Shown: one piece after another, positions 56,876 through 64,000 of the stretch | Layout of the letters: every line of letters begins with the position of its first letter | How positions within the stretch are numbered: the stretch's first letter is position 1 | NCBI RefSeq assembly: GCF_000372725.1 | Contig: NW_005200095.1 | Location: 82,981 to 146,980 of the forward strand | Source of the DNA: Emiliania huxleyi CCMP1516 | Taxonomy: Eukaryota > Haptophyta > Isochrysidales > Noelaerhabdaceae | Length of the DNA: 64,000 nt | Reading direction: 5' to 3' | Program-made: the position numbers and the translations under genes | The notes under the pieces: generated by a model | Told to the model about the DNA's origin: nothing | The model's database searches: none | Seen by the model: only the letters and a program-made list of their open reading frames with translations

Positions 56876-57864
56876 TCACCGCACGCGCACCTGCACGATG
56901 CGTGCACCTCCCCCGTTGAGGTTCTGCCCGATGCGCAGCCGCTTGTCCAAGTAGAGGCCGTCGAAAAGGCCAACCCCCTGGATAGGCAGAGGTGCGCACA
57001 CGCCACCCTCGTCGACGTCGCCGCCAAGGCACAGGCTGCCGCGCGTGATGTCTGCGCGGAAGCGCTTCGGCGCCGCGGTGACGGCCTCGTCCTGCAGAAG
57101 GGGTGAGGATAAGGGAGCTGCAGGGGACGGCCTAGGGAGGACTCCCAGCTCTCCTGTTCCGACAGCGCGCCGCCGACGCGCACCGCGAGCGAGGGCCCGA
57201 GCAGCTCGCCGACGTTCGTGACGCTGGACGCGCCGAACACCTGGAGAGAGGCGGCGGCGTCGTCACAATGTGCGGCACACCGGGACGCTTTGTCTTTGTT
57301 TGGTGCCGGCCTCTCGAGTTTGCGTGTCCGTCCTCAACTGTCCGCGTGCAATGTGGTGTCGTTGTGTGATGAGTGGAGAGGAGTGGAGAGGAGGGTCTCT
57401 TGGCGCAGGTTCGTGGTGTGGGCGAGCGGTTCCTGGAAGTTGTCGTTGAAGGGCAACTCTGGGAAGGGAACCCTCCGGTCGACGCCTGCGCCGTCCGGCC
57501 CTGGCAGCAAGTACGCCAATCGCCACACGCCGCGCAGGTCCGACTGGCGCCACGGTGCGCGCAGCGCCGCCACCTCCTCCACCAGAGCGTCGATCGCGGG
57601 CCGCTCTGCCGCCGTCCAGTCCGACGGGCGGCGTGCTGCGACCGCCTCGTACAGCCGCGAAGGCGCCTGGGAGGCGGGCGGTGCCGCCGCCGCCGCGACG
57701 GGATGTAGCAGGAGGCTGCCGAGCACGCGCCTCGTCAAGAGCCGAGGCTGAGAGACGGCAGCTGCTGCGTCGGCGGCGAGTAGACTGGTGGTGGCGCAGG
57801 CTAGGTCGATCGCGAGCAACAGCAGCGCAGGCGATTGCGAATATCTGCCCGACGACGGCGCCAT
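56876..57864 (-). CDS. Plastid lipid-associated protein (PAP/fibrillin family)
   Basis: Three exons in phase: 57864-57433, 57240-57154, 57091-56876 (244 aa). The hydrophobic N-terminus (ALLLLAIDLACATTSLLA) is a signal/plastid leader. The family core is seen in IDALVEEVAAL, then LRGVWRLAYLLPGPDG (matching 'GkWrLlYts'), VFGASSVTNVGELLG, VRVGGAL and the terminal GVGLFDGLYLDKRLRIGQNL. Fibrillins coat plastoglobules and thylakoids. Both introns seem to begin with GA (CAG|GAACCGCTC and CAG|GAGAGCTGG) and end with AG; no GT or GC donor keeps the frame at either place. Confidence 0.8.
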
Positions 57865-58586
57865 TGTGTGTGCCCTGGGCCTCGGCGACCCCCCTCGCGA
57901 ACCCTGTATTGTACTTTTTTTTAACAGTAGGTGTGAAGGTGAAAAAAATAAACTTCAGTCCGTGCTAGTGAACTGAGGAGAAGCGGGTCGAGCCTCGGCG
58001 CAGAGGGCAGCCTAGCGGGCGGGAACCCTTACCCCGCGCCTTCTGCTGACCGCCGTTTTGTACGGCGGGACCTCCGAGCGCCACGAGGCTCTCACACCGC
58101 TCTCGACTAGCGTCGGCTCCTGCTCAGACAGGCGCCTACCTTTCAGTTCTCAAAGCGACCCACCACCACCCCTCATCTACCGCCCGATCGAACCGCATTC
58201 GTCTCTTGCGAGTTCCTCTTGCTCCAAGAGGTTCCAGAGAACGGGGAAACTCTGAGCTCCCTCCGCGTACGCTACGCTCCCTTCGGAGAGAGCCCCAGAG
58301 TGTCTTACCGCGCTCCGGATCCTCTTTAGCCCATCTCTGAGAGTTAGAGTGACTGGCTAGAGACGACGACGACGATACACAGTTCATCTGAGCATCCAGC
58401 GTGAGGTGGTATGTAAATAGCTTCGAAGATGAAAGAAGGACCAAGCGCACCAGTGACACAAGGGACCGTTCTACTAATCAAAATCCGCCCACAGGGGCTG
58501 CCCGGGGCTGGGAATAATCGGCTTTTCGGACCGGCCCCGATTTGCCGATATCCCCGCGCCCGTCGGAATTCTCATCCCGGGACGCG
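57865..58586. other. Intergenic, no supportable gene
   Basis: Upstream of fibrillin (minus). AT-rich GTGTACTTTTTTTTAACAG-like stretch near 57910; otherwise featureless. Confidence 0.45.
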
Positions 58587-59143
58587 GGAGCAGGCGGACA
58601 TCGCTTCCAGGGAGGGGGGCGCACTTCTACTCACGACCCCCCCCCCTAGCATGTGGTGAAGCCTCTGGGGGGGGGTCGGACCTCCCCCCCTAGCATGTGG
58701 TGAAGCCTCTTAGCATGTGGTGGGCACCCCCCAGCAGTTCGTGGGCTAGGAATAGCCGCCAGAGAGCCGATTTTGCTCCCAAAGTTGTGAAATCGTGGCT
58801 GAAAGTCCAATATCTTGGGGAATCTGACCAGTCTCAAGGCTCATGTAGCTCCAAGGATGATTTTCCCCTCATAAATTGCTGCGAACTGAGGCGTAAAATC
58901 AAGGGCCCGGAGGGCCTGACCACGAGTCTCTGGGGGGGTCGACCCCCCCCCCCCCAGGCATGTGGTGAAACCTCTGGGGGGGGGTCGGACCTCCCCCCCT
59001 ACCATGTGGTGAAGCCTCTGGGGGGGGTCGGACCTCCCCCCCTAGCATGTGGTGAAGCCTCTGGGGGGGGTCGGACCCCCCCCCTAGCATGTGGTGTGAG
59101 TAGAAGTGCGCCCCCCTCCCTGGAAGCGATGTCCGCCTGCTCC
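58587..59143. mobile_element. MITE-like element with perfect 48-bp terminal inverted repeats
   Basis: The left arm 58587-58634 (begins GGAGCAGGCGGACATCGC) is the exact reverse complement of the right arm 59096-59143. The interior (~460 bp) holds several copies of a ~50-bp unit containing CTAGCATGTGGTGAAGCCTC and G/C runs, in direct orientation near each end. No transposase. Confidence 0.75.
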
Positions 59144-59252
59144 GGGGGCTCTCTCGGCTACGGACGGCCTACGGGACCGGCCCCAGCTTCGGCTGAGGTA
59201 GAGACCGACCGACAAGCTTGCCGAGCCTGACCTCCCGAAGGCGATGCGTTAG

Positions 59253-59499
59253 ATGCGCGAACCGCCAAGGAGCGGTGCCGGTGGGGTCCTCACCCCGGCG
59301 GCCCACGCACGCCGTCTGAGCCTAGCGCAGCGTCCGGGACACGTCCGCGACGTGTCCGAGACATGTCCCACAGGCGGCCGCAAGAGACGTCTGGCTCACG
59401 ATGGCGCCTCTCGGAGAGTTCAGCGGCGGCGGCGACCTCAACGCCCTCGCCGCGGCCGAGGCGGCGGCGCGCGCGGCGGCGATGCAGCGCGGCATCTGA
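59253..59499 (+). CDS. Small two-exon ORF (56 aa), uncertain
   Basis: Exon 59253-59297 (MREPPRSGAGGVLTP) joins 59374-59499 by a GC-AG intron; the product continues AAARDVWLTMAPLGEFSGGG and ends with an Ala/Arg helix. The intron starts GCGGCCCAC and the next exon starts GCGGCCGCA, and its body (GTCCGGGACACGTCCGCGAC) matches the carotenoid-oxygenase 79-bp intron. It may instead be the end of a longer upstream gene. Confidence 0.35.
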
Positions 59500-60046
59500 G
59501 GTGTGGGCGCGGCGCGGCAGCGCGGCGCACACCCATCGGCCTCCGCCCCGTCGCCGCTGCTGGGAGGCTAAGAGGCGTTGGAGTCTCCGTCTCGAGCTCT
59601 TGCGGAGCGGGCGAGCTGCGTGTAACAGTTGAGCGAAGACTCTTTGTCTTTGAGTTTGTACCTTGTTTGTGTCGTCGCCGTGTCGGGTACACTGACAACA
59701 GTAGGGATACAGTAATTTCGACGAACCGCGGGACCGGCCGGGCCACCTTTGAGCATGTATCCCCTCTATCTATCTATCTATATCCCCTACCACCAGAAGC
59801 GTGCCGTAACTTGTTGCTAACTTCCGTAACGTCAACCTGTGACGTTGCCCCTCCGCGCGCCCGCCGCCCGCGTCTCATGCAGCGGACAGGTCCGCCGTCG
59901 GTCGTTGTGGATTCGGGCCGAGAACCAGCTCAGAGCCCTAACGCAATGGCTGGGGCGTGGGCGGACACTGCGCACCCTACCCCCCAAACAGCCGGAACCC
60001 AACTACGAGTGCCAGGCACCACTGGTACGCAGGACTGCCGCGTGTT
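59500..60046. other. Intergenic, no gene
   Basis: Contains a short CTAT repeat (59762-59782). Upstream region of the large open frame. Confidence 0.5.
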
Positions 60047-63000
60047 ATGGCCGAGGTCGAGGCCCCGCTGCCGTTACTCACCTTCCTCGCCGAGGTTGTG
60101 GGCCCGCTTGGCGCGCCCTTTTGGCCAGCAGACTACAGCAAGCGGGCCGCAAGTGAAAGCACTGCCGCCGCCTCCTCCTCTGCCTCCCATGCAGACTCCG
60201 TCGCGGCTCTCATCGGCAAGGCCAGTAGCGGCCAGGCCAAGGTTGGCCAGGGCCTCTGCCGCGTGGACGACCTCCTCGTGCAGCGCGGCCACTGTAAGAC
60301 AAAAAAGGATGCGAAACAGCTGATCAAGGCCGGGCATGTGCGCGGGGCTGGATACGTGACGCACAAGGGTGGCAGCGTTGGATGGTCCCAGAGCGGTGCG
60401 GAGCTCAAGGACGCCAGCCAAAGGTTGCCCCTCAACGCGCGTCTCGCTCTCTCCCCCGACGGCCAACAACTGGTCAGGATCCTGGCGGCCGGCACGGAGA
60501 TGCGCGAGCAGCAGCGCAAGGCCGAGGAGGAGCAGGAGCAGCTCATGGCGCCCTCGCGGTCGTTGCCAAACTCGGTGCTCGCAGAAATCGTCGCCGAAAC
60601 ACGCGCCGAGCCCCCGGTTGAGGCGGAGTGCAGCAAGCCAGGCCCGAGCGGAAGCACCTCCAACGCTGCCGCCGCCTCCAACGCTGCCTCTACCGCTGCC
60701 TCCACCGCCGCCTCCACCGCTGCTTCCACCACCGGCTCGAGCGGAAGCACCTCCGCCGCCGGCTCCTGTGCGGCCGCCGCAGCCCCAGCAGGCGGCAGTT
60801 CCCTCCCAAGCAGGCGGAAGTCGTTTGAGGCGGAGATCGTCGCGATGATCCGTGCCGGCGGCGGCCGCGCCGTGCCGTTTAATGAGCTCCTCCCCCGCCA
60901 CCGGACGCACTACCAGCTGCCGGAGCAGCTGCGGCTCCAGGATTTGGGATGCAAAAGGTTGCGCGATCTCGTCGCCGCGCTTCCCGCACTCCGGCTCCAA
61001 CCTCAGCGCGCCGGCGGGAGGTTGCCGGGGGGCTCGCATAAGCCGCTGCCGCTTGTGGAGCTTGCCCCTGCATTCGCCGCCCCTGACTCCGCCGCCCCTG
61101 CCTCCGCCGCCGCCGCCGCCGCCGCTGGCTCCGCCGCCGCCGCATCCGCCGCCGCCGCCTCCGCCGCGGCAGCGGTGGTGGCGGAGGCTGAGGGTTTGCG
61201 ATTGCACCTCTCCAGCAAGAGCAGCACCGGGTACAGGGGCGTGTTCAAGGATTCTGGCCGCTTCGGGGCGCGGTGCAGCGTGGATGGCAAGGATGTTTAC
61301 CTTGGCTGTTTTGACACGGCGGTGGAGGCGGCGGTGGCGTACACGCGGGCAGTCGGCGAATATCAGCCTCCCACAGCGACGGCCTCTGCCTCTACCGCCT
61401 CTGCCTCTACCGCCTCTGCCTCTACCGCCCCTGCCTCCGCCGCCGCTGCCTCTGCCGCCTCTGCCTCCGTCGCCGCTGCCTCCACAACGTTCGCGCAGAT
61501 GCCTCAGGCCGAGGCGCCGCTCAACAGCCTCGGCCTGCCGCTGCGGCCCGGTGCGAGCCCGTGCGCCTTCTACGTGCAGCACGGCGCGTGCCGGTTCGGC
61601 TCGAGGTGTCGGTACAATCACCCGGAGCCGACCCAGCTGCGGCAGATCGAAACGCTAGAACGGCAGATGCTGCGGCCCGGGTGGTCGCCGCAGAAGACCG
61701 ATCAGCGACGGCCCGCCGAGAATCTCTTCAAGACGAGGGTCTGCCGCAACTGGGAGCGCGATGGGACATGCGCCGACGGTGCGAATTGTCGGTTTGCGCA
61801 CGGAGAGCGGGAGCTGCGGGCTCTCGCGCGGGAGCCGCCGCCGCGGCTATGGCGCGTTGATTACCTCCTCGTGCAGCACGGCCACTGCAAGAACAAAGAA
61901 GACGCGAAACAGCTCGTCAAGGCCGGGCGTGTGCGCACGGGCTTACGCGGGGAGGTGGTCAAGGCCCCCGGGCAAAAGCTGCCTGGCGACGCGCGTCTCG
62001 CTGTCACCCCCGACGGCCAACAACTGGTCGGGATCCTGGATGCGGGGCCCGCGGCGCTCAAGCCCGCGCCCGCGTGCGTCGTCTGCGGCATGCAAGGGGT
62101 CATCGCGTCCCATCACATTCGCGACTGCCCCGCCGTCGCCGCCGCCGGCAGCGATGCCGCCCAGGAGCAGCTGATTGAGCAGTCGCGCGCCCAACGCAAG
62201 GCCGTACAGCAACGCGTCGTCAACCTCCTCGTGGCACGCGGGCTCTGCAGCTCGAAATCCGCCGCCAGCAAGGCGATCAAGGAAGGGCGGGTCACAAGCG
62301 GCGGCGAGACGATCACCGTGATGGTCCCCTTTTTGGCGCCCGACGCGCCCCTCAGCGTGGCAGCTGCCGCCACCTCCCTCCGTTCAGCCGACAAGCGTCC
62401 GCCGCCGACAGCCGAGCCTCCCAGTGCGTCTGCTACCAAGCATGCGCGGCCGGGACCGGCACCGTCACCGGCAGCAGCGGCGGCTCCGGCGGCTGCAGCG
62501 GCACCGGCAGCGGCACTGGCGGCAGCAGCGGCGCCGGGACCGGCCCCGGTGCCGGTGGCAGCAGCGGCGCCGGGACCGGCACCGGCGGCAGCAGCGGCAG
62601 CGGCAGCGGCAGCGGCAGCGGCAGCGGCAGCCGCAGCACGGGCGGCTCCTGCGGCAGCAGCACGGGCGGAGTGTGCCGTGCCACCGCCGCCGCCGTCGTC
62701 ACCGTCGCACTCACCGCCAGCGGTGCCGCCGCCGCCCCCGTCGTCGCCGTCGCGCTCACCGCCAGCGATGCTCGAGTTTGGCGACCCGCTGCAGGAGGAG
62801 CGGGCTGCGATGCGAAGCGTCAACTTCCCCGCCGGGGCGTCGGAGGGGCGCGCAGGCGGCCCGGCGCGCGGCAGCGAGGTGCCTCGGAAGTGTCTTGGAG
62901 GTGTCTCGGGAGGTGTCTCGGACGTGTCTCGGAAGGTGCCTCCCACGGGGTACCTCTGCCACAACTGCAGGCAGCCGGGCCACTGGATCGGAGACTGCCC

Positions 63001-64000
63001 GCTGCCGCGTCAGAGCAAGCGGCCGAGGGACGACGAGTCCGCCGACGCCGCGAGCGACGCGGGCGAGGGCGCGGTCGACGGCGGCGGCAGAGGAGGCGGA
63101 GGCGGCGGAGGCGCAAAGCGTCCTAAGGGCAAAGGAAAGCAAAGCGGGCCTCCGGACGGCTACGTCTGCAGAATGTGCAGCAGCCCCGGCCACTTCATCG
63201 CCGATTGCCCGCTCGCCCCGCGAGAGCGCGCGGCGGAGCGGCCTCCGCCCCCCGCCGGCTACGTCTGCCGCAAGTGCAACCAGTCGGGGCACTGGGTCGA
63301 GCTCTGCCAGCTGCGCGGGCACCACAACCCCGCGTCCGCGGTGCCGCCGGTCACGCCGAGCGCCGGCGGCGGTAGAGGGGGCGGCAGCAAGTTCTGGCGT
63401 ACATACATTCTGCCGCTTGTCGACAACCCCATGGGAGAAGGGGCGATGGTGGCGCATCTAGCCGCCCATTCTGCCGCTTGCTCTGGCACCGAGTCGGCGG
63501 AGGTCGGGCGCGACGTCGCGGAGGCGCTCGAGGAGGCGGAGGAAGCCGCCACGCTCGGTACGGGCGGCGGCGGCGGCATCGCGGCGCCGCGCCTCGAGAC
63601 GCCCGAGGAGATTTCGGCGTGGCAGGAGGCGAGGCGCACGAATTGGCCGACGCGCGCCAACATCAAGCGCAAGGCGGAGGAGGCCAGGGCGGCGGAGGAG
63701 CCCATGCGCGTCGCCGCCGGCGGTGAAAGCGGGCGGCCGGTGCCGGTGCCGGTGCCGGTGGCGGGCGGGGACTCGCGCCCCTTTGACGTGCCCGACGACT
63801 GGCAGCAAGAGCGAGCGAGCAACGCGGCGGCGACGACGACGGCCACCTCGCACGGACTGCCGCCGCCGCCGGTGCCGCCGTCGTTTGCCCCGCCTTCTCT
63901 GAATTCCGCCGGGCGGGCGGGCGGGCTGCTTCCCTGTGCGAGGCGCGAGGCGCCGTGGGTCGACGCGACGTCCGAGTACACCTTTTCGGACGGCTCTCGC
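60047..64000 (+). CDS. Large multidomain nucleic-acid-binding protein (S4-like, AP2, CCCH, CCHC), partial at right edge
   Basis: One frame open from the ATG at 60047 to base 64000 (1318 codons, no stop), so the C-terminus is missing. Domains in order: S4-like motif VDDLLVQRGHCKTKKDAKQL (~residue 75); Ala/Ser linkers; AP2/ERF-type domain GYRGVFKDSGRFGARCSVDG with YLGCFDTAVEAAVAYTRAVG (~395-440); two CCCH zinc fingers (CAFYVQHGACRFGSRCRYNH at ~505; CRNWERDGTCADGANCRFAH at ~565); second S4-like VDYLLVQHGHCKNKEDAKQL (~605) and third VVNLLVARGLCSSKSAASKA (~725); long Ala/Pro tracts; three CCHC knuckles, CHNCRQPGHWIGDC, CRMCSSPGHFIADC and CRKCNQSGHWVELC (~968-1090). CCCH, CCHC and S4 are RNA-binding; AP2 normally binds DNA. 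Two segments of 57 nt (62879-62935) and 63 nt (near 63399-63461) fit the intron rule of this window and keep frame, so they may be spliced out. Confidence 0.75.
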   Translation, partial: MAEVEAPLPLLTFLAEVVGPLGAPFWPADYSKRAASESTAAASSSASHADSVAALIGKASSGQAKVGQGLCRVDDLLVQRGHCKTKKDAKQLIKAGHVRGAGYVTHKGGSVGWSQSGAELKDASQRLPLNARLALSPDGQQLVRILAAGTEMREQQRKAEEEQEQLMAPSRSLPNSVLAEIVAETRAEPPVEAECSKPGPSGSTSNAAAASNAASTAASTAASTAASTTGSSGSTSAAGSCAAAAAPAGGSSLPSRRKSFEAEIVAMIRAGGGRAVPFNELLPRHRTHYQLPEQLRLQDLGCKRLRDLVAALPALRLQPQRAGGRLPGGSHKPLPLVELAPAFAAPDSAAPASAAAAAAAGSAAAASAAAASAAAAVVAEAEGLRLHLSSKSSTGYRGVFKDSGRFGARCSVDGKDVYLGCFDTAVEAAVAYTRAVGEYQPPTATASASTASASTASASTAPASAAAASAASASVAAASTTFAQMPQAEAPLNSLGLPLRPGASPCAFYVQHGACRFGSRCRYNHPEPTQLRQIETLERQMLRPGWSPQKTDQRRPAENLFKTRVCRNWERDGTCADGANCRFAHGERELRALAREPPPRLWRVDYLLVQHGHCKNKEDAKQLVKAGRVRTGLRGEVVKAPGQKLPGDARLAVTPDGQQLVGILDAGPAALKPAPACVVCGMQGVIASHHIRDCPAVAAAGSDAAQEQLIEQSRAQRKAVQQRVVNLLVARGLCSSKSAASKAIKEGRVTSGGETITVMVPFLAPDAPLSVAAAATSLRSADKRPPPTAEPPSASATKHARPGPAPSPAAAAAPAAAAAPAAALAAAAAPGPAPVPVAAAAPGPAPAAAAAAAAAAAAAAAAAARAAPAAAARAECAVPPPPPSSPSHSPPAVPPPPPSSPSRSPPAMLEFGDPLQEERAAMRSVNFPAGASEGRAGGPARGSEVPRKCLGGVSGGVSDVSRKVPPTGYLCHNCRQPGHWIGDCPLPRQSKRPRDDESADAASDAGEGAVDGGGRGGGGGGGAKRPKGKGKQSGPPDGYVCRMCSSPGHFIADCPLAPRERAAERPPPPAGYVCRKCNQSGHWVELCQLRGHHNPASAVPPVTPSAGGGRGGGSKFWRTYILPLVDNPMGEGAMVAHLAAHSAACSGTESAEVGRDVAEALEEAEEAATLGTGGGGGIAAPRLETPEEISAWQEARRTNWPTRANIKRKAEEARAAEEPMRVAAGGESGRPVPVPVPVAGGDSRPFDVPDDWQQERASNAAATTTATSHGLPPPPVPPSFAPPSLNSAGRAGGLLPCARREAPWVDATSEYTFSDGSR

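Overview
This is a nuclear genome window from a eukaryote, very GC-rich and intron-dense. I could trace reading frames exon by exon through GT-AG, GC-AG and apparently GA-AG introns. The gene set is that of a photosynthetic marine protist: tocopherol cyclase, plastid fibrillin, a carotenoid-oxygenase-family protein, mitochondrial alternative oxidase, an SPX-VTC polyphosphate polymerase, an algal pentameric ligand-gated channel, and Cys/Pro-rich cell-surface proteins. I favour a haptophyte-like alga; this is inference, not proof. The TTAGGG-type repeat at 2661 and the many short GC-AG introns fit. There is one assembly gap (45046-45178).

Layout. 1-2.6 kb: two minus-strand frames running off the left edge, a plastid-targeted-looking protein and a tiny membrane ORF. 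4.2-14 kb: two convergent relatives of the vacuolar transporter chaperone family. Gene A (plus) is a VTC1-like membrane protein and gene B (minus) is a full SPX-VTC-VTC1 polymerase; both carry the same unrecognised C-terminal domain, and a one-exon ORF lies between them. 16.5-21.9 kb: a secreted, membrane-anchored choice-of-anchor-I type beta-propeller (minus). 22.9-25.3 kb: a TLDc protein. 25.8-31.2 kb: a giant single-exon Pro/Cys-rich protein with a recent 1209-bp internal duplication. 32-33.5 kb: a broken NHL-BTB gene. 35.7-38.2 kb: carotenoid oxygenase. 39.1-40.6 kb: Cys-loop channel. 42.2-43.5 kb: VWD-like plus C-type lectin. 44.3-48.8 kb: a long protein ending in a UBE2Q-type E2 domain. 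51.3-52.5 kb: a hairpin array followed by a tocopherol cyclase truncated at both ends. 52.7-53.8 kb: AOX. 56.9-57.9 kb: fibrillin. 58.6-59.1 kb: a MITE-like element. 60 kb to the right edge: a large open frame combining S4-like, AP2, CCCH and CCHC domains.

The main signal is in the introns. In most introns I could phase, the first 7-31 nt of the intron repeat the first nucleotides of the downstream exon, so splicing removes one copy of a target-site-like duplication plus an insert. The donor is GT, GC or GA according to how the next exon begins. Inserts include a 37-38 nt hairpin family, a roughly 160-bp dispersed family (six copies, some trailing GT/CA microsatellites) and 10-11 bp minisatellites. 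Several intron units are tandemly amplified (74-bp, 72-bp and 79-bp arrays). This looks like an active introner (intron-generating element) landscape. The paralogous VTC pair gives an internal control: gene B carries introns that gene A lacks. Exon phasing was done by eye; coordinates may be off by one or two bases and no transcript data were available.
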